Shown: in pieces, positions 6,233 through 12,813 of the stretch
Layout: each line of letters begins with the position of its first letter
How positions within the stretch are numbered: position 1 is the stretch's first letter
NCBI GenBank assembly: GCA_964598695.1
Contig: CAZRDB010000137.1
Location: 1 to 13,873 of the forward strand
DNA: 13,873 bases
Reading direction: 5' to 3'
From: CAZRDB01 sp964598695
Lineage (GTDB): Bacteria; Armatimonadota; Zipacnadia; UBA1398
Notes under the pieces: model-generated
What the model was told of the DNA's origin: nothing
Databases searched by the model: none
The model's input: the letters and a program-made list of their open reading frames with translations, nothing else
Program-made: the position numbers and the translations under genes

Positions 6233-8584
6233 GTGGCGAACCCGCAGGCCATGCTGACCAACCCGCTCTGCCTCGCCCTACTCGCCGCGCTGGCCCAACC
6301 CGCGCCGGCCACCGAGCCCGTCATCCGATGCGACCTCACCCCCCTCGCCCAGCTCGATCTCGAGGACCCGGCCGCGCGGCGCGCCTACTGGGACACCGTC
6401 CACCTCGTCGCCGCGCTCCAGGGGCTCGCCAACCGCGCGGCGCCCCGGCTGTACCTCCGCTACACGGCCGACCCGGACGACTTCTGGTGGGGCCTGATGG
6501 TGGAGCCCGGCGGATGGCTCGCCGGCCGTGAGGTCGTCGAGGAGGCCTCGCTCGAGGGCCTGCTCGAGCGGTTCGCCGGGTGCTACGCCGGCGCGGTCGT
6601 CTGGGACGAACGCGTGGCCGCCACCAGCAACCTCGCCTCGACAATCGCCGGCTGCGACGACCTCCTCCCGCTCCGCTTCGACGAGGACCCGGGCTCGCTC
6701 TACCAGCGCCTGACGGGCGGCGCGGCCCCCCTCCTCACGGTCCGCGAGCGGCTCCTCGCCCCGGATGGCGGCCCGCTGTTCACCGGAGAGGGCGCCATCC
6801 CCGGGACCGAGATCGCCTCGACCGGCAGCGCGAAGTGCGATGCCTATCTGTGGCTCGTCGAGCACTACCTCCGTACCGGCCGGGCCGACCCGCACACGAT
6901 GGGCTACTACCTCGACGCCTACTGGCTGCGCTCCTGGAAGGCCAGCGGCCGCGAGAACGCGACGCTCGCCAACCACGACTACGTGATCGCCCGCCGCGGC
7001 CTCTTCTTCGACCTCGGTCCCTGGGACGACGAGGCGCCGGTCGACGACCCCGGGCAAAGGCCGGGCGCCGACGCCGAGACCCTCCGGGCGATCCTCCGTG
7101 CCGCCTGGGAGCAGTTCGGGGGCGACGGGGTCATCCATGTCGCCGGGTTCGTCCCCTGGGCATTCAAGTACACGGACTTCGCCGAGGCGGGCGGCCGGCA
7201 CGAGGGCGTGCCCTCCGAGTGGCGGTACGCCGAGATCCTCTCCTGTTACAACGCCTACATGGACGCCGACGCGCTCGGCCTCTCCGCGATGGCCAACGCG
7301 AGCTTCTTCCGGCACATGCCGCTGCCCGAAGCGATCCCCCAGAACCCGAGGCCCACGCGCGCCTCGCTCACCGCGCGCGGTCTCCTCGACACGGAGGGGC
7401 GCATCGTGCCGAAGCGCTACTACGCCCACTATGCCGGCGACTACGACTCGGCGGCCTGGCTCTACCGGATGATCCCCGGGATCTGGCGCGACCCGAAACG
7501 CGGCGAGGTGCCCCTCTCGTGGGCCTTCAACCCCAACCTCGCCGACCGCTTCCCCCTCGGGATGCTGTGGACGCGCACGACGCGCACACCGAACGACTTC
7601 TTCATCGCCGGCGACAGCGGCGCGGGCTACCTCAACCCCGGCAACCTGACCGCGCCCCGGCAGTGGTCGGGCCTCCCGAGTGGCCTCGACGCGTGGGAGC
7701 GCCACTGCGCCGCCTACTACCGCCGGTGGGACCTGACGGCCACCGGGTTCGTCATCGACGGGTACGCCCCCGGCATGGCCCCGGAGACCGTCGCCGCCTA
7801 CGCCCGGTTCTCGCCCGACGGGATCGTCGCCCAGAAGGTCCCCCCACAGGCGCTTCAGGGCGAGACCCCCATCCTTCGGATGGCCAGCGATCTCCCCGAC
7901 GACCCGGCCCGCGCCGCCGAGAGGATCCTCGCGACCGGCGGGGCCAAAGCCCCAACGTTCCACGTCTTCCGCTCGATCCTCAAGTCGCCGAGCTGGTACG
8001 TCGCGGTGCGCGACGAGGTCTCAGCGCGGGCGGGCGACCGAGCGGAGTGCGTCGACCTGTACACGCTGATGTGGCTCCTGCGCGAGTACCTCCGCGACCC
8101 GGGCTTCCACGTCCCGCCGTCCCCCTACTCGGACGCCCCGCAGGTCTCCGCCACGCCGGAGAAGGCCGAGGGGATCGCGGCCATCCCCTGGGACGACGGC
8201 CCCTTCCGCATCGAGCTGCGCGCCGGCGCCAGCGCCTGGGTGATCCCGCGCCACGAGCCGCCGTTCCACCTCTACCTCGATGTGGATGACGCCTTCTACC
8301 CCGGCCCCGGCGGGCCACTCACCGTCACGGTGGAGTATCTCGATACCGGCGAGGGCGAGTTCGCGCTCCACTACGACGCGACCGACACGGGAGCCGCCGC
8401 CGAGGGCGCCTACAAGGGCACGGAGGTTGTCCGCCGCGCGGGCTCGGGCGAGTGGCGCGCGGCAAGCTGGCGGCTCGACGACCCGCGCCTCGCGGGCGGC
8501 CAGAACGGTGGCGCCGACCTGCGGCTCTACAGCAAGGGCGATGACCTCGCGGTGCGCGCGATCCGCATCGAGCGGGCACGGTAG
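6233..8584 (+). CDS. Exported GxGYxYP-domain protein (putative glycoside-hydrolase-like)
   Basis: The product has 783 residues. A hydrophobic stretch at about 10-26 ending in PAPA is a signal peptide. The body matches the GxGYxYP family (GxGYxYP_N/_C): DTVHLVAALQGLANR near 54-68 in the N-domain and the family motif at 463-469 as GAGYLNP, with Asn where the name has the second Tyr. These proteins are thought related to glycoside hydrolases, but no activity is established as far as I know. A further beta-rich region from about 655 to the end (DGPFRIEL, HLYLDVDD, LTVTVEYLDTGEGEF) looks like an appended carbohydrate-binding-type sandwich. The GTG at 6233 is chosen because GGAGG lies 13 bases upstream; the ATG at 6251 would still keep most of the signal peptide. 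It ends the operon, 5 bp from the stop of the convergent toxin gene. Confidence 0.83.
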   Translation: MANPQAMLTNPLCLALLAALAQPAPATEPVIRCDLTPLAQLDLEDPAARRAYWDTVHLVAALQGLANRAAPRLYLRYTADPDDFWWGLMVEPGGWLAGREVVEEASLEGLLERFAGCYAGAVVWDERVAATSNLASTIAGCDDLLPLRFDEDPGSLYQRLTGGAAPLLTVRERLLAPDGGPLFTGEGAIPGTEIASTGSAKCDAYLWLVEHYLRTGRADPHTMGYYLDAYWLRSWKASGRENATLANHDYVIARRGLFFDLGPWDDEAPVDDPGQRPGADAETLRAILRAAWEQFGGDGVIHVAGFVPWAFKYTDFAEAGGRHEGVPSEWRYAEILSCYNAYMDADALGLSAMANASFFRHMPLPEAIPQNPRPTRASLTARGLLDTEGRIVPKRYYAHYAGDYDSAAWLYRMIPGIWRDPKRGEVPLSWAFNPNLADRFPLGMLWTRTTRTPNDFFIAGDSGAGYLNPGNLTAPRQWSGLPSGLDAWERHCAAYYRRWDLTATGFVIDGYAPGMAPETVAAYARFSPDGIVAQKVPPQALQGETPILRMASDLPDDPARAAERILATGGAKAPTFHVFRSILKSPSWYVAVRDEVSARAGDRAECVDLYTLMWLLREYLRDPGFHVPPSPYSDAPQVSATPEKAEGIAAIPWDDGPFRIELRAGASAWVIPRHEPPFHLYLDVDDAFYPGPGGPLTVTVEYLDTGEGEFALHYDATDTGAAAEGAYKGTEVVRRAGSGEWRAASWRLDDPRLAGGQNGGADLRLYSKGDDLAVRAIRIERAR

Positions 8585-8589
8585 GCGCG

Positions 8590-8868
8590 CTACTCAACCC
8601 CGGGCAGACGATCGTAGACGCGCCTCCGATGGGCCACGCGGACAATGAGGACGACAAGCCTCGTGTCCTCGACATGGTAGAGGACGCGGTAGTCGCCGAC
8701 CCGGACTCGCAGCAGGTCGGGACGCCCGGTCAGAGCGCGCGCTCCCTGCGGGCGCGGCTCGTCTGCCAGCCGACCGATCGCGGCCCGCACTGCCGCCGCC
8801 GTGGCTGGCGGCAGTCTCCGCAGATCGCGAGCCACGGCCGGCCGCACGGCGACCTCGTACGGGCTCAC
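8590..8868 (-). CDS. RelE/ParE-family toxin
   Basis: The product is a small basic protein of 92 residues with the RelE/ParE layout: a beta strand (YEVAVRP), a helical hairpin with Arg/Leu repeats (ARDLRRLP...), LTGRPDLLRVRVGDYRVLYHVED, and the C-terminal strand VRVAHRRRVYDRL. Arg61, His80, Arg81-83 and Tyr85 are in the positions used by RelE for ribosome-dependent mRNA cleavage, so an mRNA interferase is more likely than a gyrase poison, though this is inference. The start is GTG at 8868, overlapping the antitoxin stop as GTGA, which is standard coupling in type II modules. Its stop faces the GxGYxYP stop with 5 bp between them. It is transcribed with the antitoxin from the promoter near 9185-9213. 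Confidence 0.9.
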   Translation of the reverse strand: MSPYEVAVRPAVARDLRRLPPATAAAVRAAIGRLADEPRPQGARALTGRPDLLRVRVGDYRVLYHVEDTRLVVLIVRVAHRRRVYDRLPGVE

Positions 8869-9161
8869 CGCGGGGTCCGTCGCCGTTTCCGTGCCGGCCG
8901 CGGGGCGTCCAGGATCCGGTCCAGCTCCGCCAGAGTCAGTGGGGCCTCCTCGCCACGGTCGATTGCCGCGAGTGCCGCATCGGCCTCCCTGGCGTCGGCC
9001 TCGTCCTCCAGGCGCTCCAGAAGCGCGAGGTCCTCAAGCGGCACGATCGCGGCGCGGTCCTTGCCGTTGACGGTGAGGATGCATCGCTCGCCCGCGATCT
9101 CCACCCTGCGGAGCGTGTCCGGGAGACGCTTACGGGCTTCGACTGCACTCAGGCGAACCAT
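8865..9161 (-). CDS. Phd/YefM-family antitoxin
   Basis: The product has 98 residues. The N-terminal part (VRLSAVEARKRLPDTLRRVEIAGERCILTVNGKDRAAIVPLEDL) is the typical DNA-binding fold of Phd/YefM antitoxins: a helix with EAR, then GER-x-ILT-x-NGK-x-AAIVPLED. The acidic middle and basic C-terminal tail are the likely toxin-binding region. It neutralises the RelE/ParE toxin encoded next, with a 4-base gene overlap, and should repress its own operon by binding the operator upstream. The start ATG at 9161 follows a perfect ribosome binding site, GGAGGTGA, ending 4 bases before it. That strong site fits the excess of antitoxin over toxin needed by such modules. Confidence 0.92.
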   Translation of the reverse strand: MVRLSAVEARKRLPDTLRRVEIAGERCILTVNGKDRAAIVPLEDLALLERLEDEADAREADAALAAIDRGEEAPLTLAELDRILDAPRPARKRRRTPR

Positions 9162-9165
9162 CGCG

Positions 9166-9173
9166 TCACCTCC
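9166..9173 (-). promoter_or_regulatory. Strong Shine-Dalgarno site of the antitoxin gene
   Basis: GGAGGTGA is complementary to the 16S rRNA 3' end over eight bases. It is placed 4 bases before the ATG at 9161 (7 from the GGAGG core), which fixes that start. Confidence 0.8.
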
Positions 9174-9175
9174 AG

Positions 9176-9213
9176 AATGTGTACATTATGCCATTTCCGT
9201 ACACTATGCACAG
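9176..9213 (-). promoter_or_regulatory. Toxin-antitoxin operator/promoter with TGTACA-type sites
   Basis: Seen: an inverted repeat AATGT-GT-ACATT at 9176-9187 containing TGTACA (9180-9185), and a second related site CGTACA at 9198-9203. The two sites lie in 11-bp direct repeats, GTACAtTATGC (9181-9191) and GTACAcTATGC (9199-9209), 18 bp apart and identical at 10 of 11 positions. Known: the YefM antitoxin binds palindromes with a TGTACA core. On the minus strand CATAAT (9190-9185) is a plausible -10 box; the hexamer 17 bp upstream (CTGTGC) is a weak -35. The first site would overlap the -10 box and the transcription start, as expected for autorepression. Confidence 0.68.
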
Positions 9214-9244
9214 GTAGGTGGAGGTGTCGGGCCCCGGGCGAGGA

Positions 9245-9994
9245 CTACGCAACCAGCCACAGCAGGCCGATCAGCAGCCACAGCGCGGAGGCGGCCGCCG
9301 CGGCCGCGTTCCACAGCCCGACGACACGGTAGAGGTGGCCCCACCGGATCGCGGCCGCAGTCGTGCCGTAGTCCAGCCCCAGGTTGCCGAGCGCAACCGG
9401 GTCCCAGATCGGCATCCACAGCCGCACGAGCAGCCGCGCAAGGGCGCCGTCGTGCGCGCCGGAGAGGCGACGGTCGGCCTCGGAGGACAGCGCCCGGGCC
9501 TCCATCTCCCTCCGCTCGAGCCACAGCCGGAGATCGCCCTCGACCTCGCCCAGCGGCGTGAGCTGGCGCCCGGCGGCGCAGGCGACGACGGCGCTCCGCG
9601 AGACCGCGCCGGATTCGATCCACGCGGCGAGCGACGCGGCGGAGACGGGCCCGCGGACCAGATCGCCGTCGATTGCGAACCACTGCTGCCAGCGGGGGGC
9701 CGGCATCGGCTCGGCCGGCAGCAACACGTTGCCCATGCACGAGCCGCAGACGGTGTGGCTCCGCCCGGTCGGCGGCCTCCACCGCAGGGCGCGCGAGCAG
9801 TGCTCGCAGCGGAACGACACGGCGGCCTCGGCCGCGCTCCGCATCCCGCCCCAGCGAGCATAGGCCCAACGGAGCTTGGCCGGCGGGTCGAGCAGCGCCC
9901 AGTCGAGCAGGCGCCGGATTCGTCCGTCGATCGCGCGTCGCACCTCGGGCCAGGGCACGGCCACGCGCCGTCCCGCCACCGTGAAGCCGCTCAT
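9245..9994 (-). CDS. Zinc-ribbon, GYF-like, single-pass membrane protein of unknown function
   Basis: The product has 249 residues. Order of parts: a basic N-terminal region (1-60); a four-cysteine zinc ribbon, Cys63-x2-Cys66 and Cys83-x2-Cys86; a GYF_2-like domain at about 105-150 (WFAIDGDLVRGPVSAASLAAWIESGAVS), where a conserved aromatic and GPVS loop normally bind proline-rich or linear peptides; a charged helical stretch; and a C-terminal transmembrane helix at about 225-248. There is no signal peptide, so it is probably tail-anchored with the ribbon and GYF-like domain in the cytoplasm. The ATG at 9994 is chosen because GGAGGTG lies 7 bases upstream; an upstream ATG at 10033 lacks such a site and adds a low-complexity extension. 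It follows the secretion ATPase by 88 bp on the same strand. I do not recognise a named family. Confidence 0.8.
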   Translation of the reverse strand: MSGFTVAGRRVAVPWPEVRRAIDGRIRRLLDWALLDPPAKLRWAYARWGGMRSAAEAAVSFRCEHCSRALRWRPPTGRSHTVCGSCMGNVLLPAEPMPAPRWQQWFAIDGDLVRGPVSAASLAAWIESGAVSRSAVVACAAGRQLTPLGEVEGDLRLWLERREMEARALSSEADRRLSGAHDGALARLLVRLWMPIWDPVALGNLGLDYGTTAAAIRWGHLYRVVGLWNAAAAAASALWLLIGLLWLVA

Positions 9995-10082
9995 CGGTCC
10001 ACCTCCGCCACAGTGCCTCCGCCGCTCCCCCATGCGGTACAGAGACGCGCGAGGGGGCCGACGGGTAGCGGAGCGGCGGCGG

Positions 10083-11816
10083 CTAGAGCGCGGTGGTGGC
10101 GACCATCTCGTCGAGGGTCGTGACCCCCTGGGCGACGAGGTCGATCGCCTGGTCCCGGAGCGGGTGCATCCCCTGCTCGATCGCCACCTGGCGGATCTTG
10201 GTGGAACCGGCGCCCTCCACGGCCAGGTCGCGGACCTCGTCGGTCACCGGCATCATCTCGTAGATCCCGACGCGCCCGGAGTAGCCGGTCTGGTTGCAGC
10301 GCTCGCAGCCCTTGCCGTGGAGCATCTTCCACTCGCTCAGATCCTCATCGTGGAGGTGGGCCCAGACGAGCAGCTCATGCTCCGGGTCGTACGGCTCGGC
10401 GCAGTTGCGACAGATCCGCCGGACGAGCCGCTGGGCGACGACGCCGTGGATGGAGCTGGCGACGAGATACGGCTCGACGCCCATATCGACGATCCGCGGG
10501 ATCGCGCCCGGCGCGTCGTTGGTGTGGAGGGTCGAGAGAACGAGGTGGCCCGTCAGCGCGGCTCGGACAGCCAGCTCGGCCGTCTCCTCATCGCGGATCT
10601 CGCCGACCATGATGATGTCGGGATCCTGGCGCAGTGCCGAGCGCAACACGACGGGGAAGGTCCGGCTCTGCCGCTCGTTGATCTGCACCTGCACGATGCG
10701 CTCGATCTGGTACTCGACCGGGTCCTCGATGGTCATGATGTTCTTCTGGACCGTGCGGATCCGGTCGAGCGCGGCGTACAGCGTCGTCGTCTTGCCGCTG
10801 CCCGTCGGGCCGGTGAGGATCACCATGCCCCAGGGCCGGCGGATCATGCGCTCGAAGGTGCCAAGGTCGTCGGCGGTCATCCCGAGCTGGGCGAGCGGCC
10901 GGCGCGCCGCGGTCTTGTCCAGCAGGCGCATGACGATCTTCTCGCCGTAGTAGGTGGGCAGCACGCTGACGCGGAGGTCGAGGTCCTTCCCGACGAACTC
11001 CTTGGCGTTGAAGCGGCCGTCCTGTGGGACGAACCGCTCGGTCGTGTCCAGGTTCGAGATGACCTTGATGCGCGCGACCACGTGCGAGTGCGCGCGGGGG
11101 TCGATCGCCTTCCAGTCATACAGCGTGCCATCGACGCGGAAGCGGATGATCGTACTCTGCTCGTAGGGCTCGATGTGGATGTCGGAGGCCTTACAGGCCA
11201 TCGCCCGCATCAGCATCATGTTGACGAGCAGCACCGTGGGGCCCTGGTCGACGAACTCCCGCACGCGCGAGACGTCGTCCGACTGCATCGCCTGCAGTTC
11301 TTCGCTCGAGAAGTCGAACTTCGGCTCCGGCCCCTCGGGCTCAGCCATGCTCGCGGGCGGCGCCGCCGAGGGCGCCCGGCTGCCGTAGTAGGTCCGCAGC
11401 GCCTCCTCGATGGCGAGCTGGTCGGCGACCGCCGCCTGCACCGGCTCCCCGATCGCCGCGCTCACCGCGTTGTAGGCGGTCTTGTCCGTTGGGTCGGCAA
11501 AGGCGACGGTGAGGCCGGTCGGCGCGAGGTTCACCGGGATCGCGTGGTACCGGTACGCCAGCTCGGGCGCGAGGCGGTCGAGCGCGTCGCGGTGGGGCCG
11601 GTGGGTCGCCAGATCGACGAACGGAGCCCGCGTCACCCGGCTCAGGACCTTGCCGTGAAGCTGGAGCGTCATGTCGCCCCGCCGGTAGAGGATGTGCGTG
11701 AACTGCGGCTCGGGTCTGGCGCGGAACTCCTCGAGCGCATCCTTCACCGCCCGCTCGTCCGCGTAGCCCTGCTGGATGAGCTGGAGTCCGAGTTGCTGTG
11801 CCTGCTCGAGCGTCAT
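10083..11816 (-). CDS. GspE/PilB/MshE-type secretion or pilus assembly ATPase
   Basis: The product has 577 residues, normal for the family. An N-terminal MshEN/T2SSE_N-like region (about 1-145) is followed by a linker and the hexameric ATPase core. In the core: SDIHIEPYE (211-219), Walker A GPTGSGKT (336-343), Asp box TIEDPVEYQ (362-370), Walker B DIIMVGEIRDEETA (400-413), His box LTGHLVLSTLHTND (421-434), and a zinc site with Cys469-x2-Cys472 and Cys504-x2-Cys507. It is the cytoplasmic motor powering pseudopilus or type IV pilus extension. All catalytic motifs are intact. The zinc site favours GspE/PilB over the retraction ATPase PilT. The ATG at 11816 is preferred over 11900 because AGGAGG sits 6 bases upstream. 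No GspF/PilC or pilin gene is in the window, so GspE, PilB and MshE cannot be told apart. Confidence 0.94.
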   Translation of the reverse strand: MTLEQAQQLGLQLIQQGYADERAVKDALEEFRARPEPQFTHILYRRGDMTLQLHGKVLSRVTRAPFVDLATHRPHRDALDRLAPELAYRYHAIPVNLAPTGLTVAFADPTDKTAYNAVSAAIGEPVQAAVADQLAIEEALRTYYGSRAPSAAPPASMAEPEGPEPKFDFSSEELQAMQSDDVSRVREFVDQGPTVLLVNMMLMRAMACKASDIHIEPYEQSTIIRFRVDGTLYDWKAIDPRAHSHVVARIKVISNLDTTERFVPQDGRFNAKEFVGKDLDLRVSVLPTYYGEKIVMRLLDKTAARRPLAQLGMTADDLGTFERMIRRPWGMVILTGPTGSGKTTTLYAALDRIRTVQKNIMTIEDPVEYQIERIVQVQINERQSRTFPVVLRSALRQDPDIIMVGEIRDEETAELAVRAALTGHLVLSTLHTNDAPGAIPRIVDMGVEPYLVASSIHGVVAQRLVRRICRNCAEPYDPEHELLVWAHLHDEDLSEWKMLHGKGCERCNQTGYSGRVGIYEMMPVTDEVRDLAVEGAGSTKIRQVAIEQGMHPLRDQAIDLVAQGVTTLDEMVATTAL

Positions 11817-11896
11817 GCTCCGCCTCCTGCCATGGGGTCCCGTCTCAGCCGCGCACAGATTCCGTCGGCCACGCGCGTGCTCCTCCCGGACGCCGT

Positions 11897-11932
11897 ACAC
11901 AACAAGAGCCCGCCGACCGAATCGACGGGCTC
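11897..11932 (-). terminator. Intrinsic (rho-independent) terminator
   Basis: On the minus strand, GAGCCCGTCGA pairs with TCGGCGGGCTC (11 bp, one G-U wobble) around a five-base loop TTCGG, followed at once by the T-rich tail TTGTTGTGT. It lies about 30 bases after the stop of the 37-residue gene and 80 bases before the secretion ATPase start. It would therefore end the isochorismatase/small-peptide transcript and implies the ATPase has its own promoter. No T-run follows on the plus strand. Confidence 0.78.
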
Positions 11933-11961
11933 CAGGGAAGTCCTCGGGGGAGCGAGGGGCG

Positions 11962-12075
11962 TTACGCCCGCTTGCGGGGATGCTCCGCCACGCGCTCGCG
12001 CACGCGCACGGGAACGGGCGCCAGGACCGGCTGCCTGCGGCGGATCGACTCGATCAGCCACTCCCAGAGTGTCAT
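11962..12075 (-). CDS. Probable 37-residue basic, amphipathic peptide of unknown function
   Basis: The reading frame from ATG 12075 to TAA 11964-11962 encodes MTLWEWLIESIRRR, followed by a Pro/Val/Arg-rich basic tail ending PRKRA. Support for a real gene: about 34 of 37 codons end in G or C, as in neighbouring genes; an AAGGTGG site lies 11 bases upstream; and a good terminator follows 30 bases downstream on the same strand. The N-terminal part (Leu, Trp, Trp, Leu, Ile, Ile with charged positions between) could form an amphipathic helix; the rest carries a strong net positive charge (nine Arg/Lys, four Glu). It lies 58 bp after the isochorismatase-like gene and may share its transcript. I know no homologue. 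Possible roles such as membrane-associated or nucleic-acid-binding peptide are guesses. A start at 12105 in the same frame is the alternative. Confidence 0.5.
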   Translation of the reverse strand: MTLWEWLIESIRRRQPVLAPVPVRVRERVAEHPRKRA

Positions 12076-12133
12076 CGCACACTCGCCACCTTCTGTCACG
12101 ACCATACCCCCGGCCCGCGCCCCTGTCAACGCG

Positions 12134-12688
12134 TCACAGCCGGGTGCTCCCGAGGTACTCCTCGGCCGTGCAGACCCGCGCACCGGCCGCACCGAGAGCC
12201 GCCAGCAGCGCCGTCTGCACCATCGCCGCCGGCGCCGTCTCCCCCGCATGGGAGAGATCCCGCGTCGCGCAGGCGTTACGGAGCAGCGTGCACCCGAAGC
12301 CGAGATCGCCCGCCGCGCGCACCGTCGCGTCGATGCACATGTGGGTCATCATGCCACAGACGACCAGCTCCTCCGCCTCCAGGGCCCGGAGACGGACCTC
12401 CAGATCGGTCTCGCGGAAGCTGTTCGGGAAGTGCTTCACCACGACAGGCTCCTCCGGCAACGGGTACACCGAGGGGTGGATCTCGGCCCCGGCCGTGCCC
12501 GGCAGGAAGAACGTCGCGCCCGGCCGCGTCGCGATGTGCTGCACGTGGACAACGGGCCTGCCCGCGGTCCGGAACTGCTTCAGCACGATCCGGGCGTGCG
12601 CGACCGCCTCGTCGGCGCCCACCAGCTCCATCGCCCCGCCGGGGAAGTAGTCGTTCTGGAGATCGACCAAGACCAGCACCGGAGTCAC
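12134..12688 (-). CDS. Isochorismatase-family cysteine hydrolase (nicotinamidase-like)
   Basis: The product has 184 residues, the usual length for the family. The catalytic triad is visible: Asp9 in LVLVDLQNDYF, Lys85 in VVVKHFPNSF and Cys118 in GMMTHMCIDATVRAA, preceded by the loop that forms the family's cis-peptide. It is a cytoplasmic alpha/beta hydrolase that cleaves amide or vinyl-ether bonds. Members include nicotinamidase, isochorismatase and N-carbamoylsarcosine or biuret amidohydrolase. The DxH zinc signature of true nicotinamidases is not seen near residues 49-54, so a generic amidohydrolase is likelier. The start is GTG at 12688, with an imperfect purine-rich site (GAGAGGGGG) upstream. 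It is divergent from the UroD-like gene across 125 bp and may be co-transcribed with the small peptide gene downstream. Confidence 0.88.
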   Translation of the reverse strand: MTPVLVLVDLQNDYFPGGAMELVGADEAVAHARIVLKQFRTAGRPVVHVQHIATRPGATFFLPGTAGAEIHPSVYPLPEEPVVVKHFPNSFRETDLEVRLRALEAEELVVCGMMTHMCIDATVRAAGDLGFGCTLLRNACATRDLSHAGETAPAAMVQTALLAALGAAGARVCTAEEYLGSTRL

Positions 12689-12813
12689 AGGGGACCCCCT
12701 CTCGTCACCTACGTTCTCAGACGCTCATCCCGGCCGTCGGGTGCGGAAGGCTTCCGCCCCCTTCGCGCCGAAGCTCGCTGCACACCGCCAGAGCCTGTGC
12801 CAAGGAGCCTGCC
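12689..12813. promoter_or_regulatory. Divergent intergenic region with a perfect palindrome
   Basis: This 125-bp spacer separates the divergent isochorismatase-like and UroD-like genes. It contains GCGGAAG-G-CTTCCGC at 12743-12757 (7-bp perfect arms, 1-bp centre) and, close by, CTTCG-CGC-CGAAG at 12761-12773. No T-run follows either, so an operator is more plausible than a terminator. AAGGAG at 12802-12807 is the ribosome binding site of the plus-strand gene. No clear -10/-35 pair is seen. Confidence 0.5.

Noticed and set aside
6278..7963. A 561-codon minus-strand open frame
   Set aside because: It is antisense to the GxGYxYP gene and is Gly/Val/Arg-rich without motifs.
9995..10033. ATG at 10033 as start of the zinc-ribbon membrane protein
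   Set aside because: It adds an Arg/Gly-rich stretch with no ribosome binding site, whereas the ATG at 9994 has GGAGGTG 7 bases upstream.
9876..12650. A 924-codon open frame on the plus strand
   Set aside because: It is antisense to the secretion ATPase and isochorismatase-like genes, both with intact family motifs. Its translation is Arg/Asp/His-rich low complexity, typical of an empty frame in GC-rich DNA.
11776..12813. N-terminal extension of the UroD-like protein back to 11776
   Set aside because: The extension is Pro/Arg/Ser-rich noise over genes on the other strand; the family start and a ribosome binding site place the true start at 12814.
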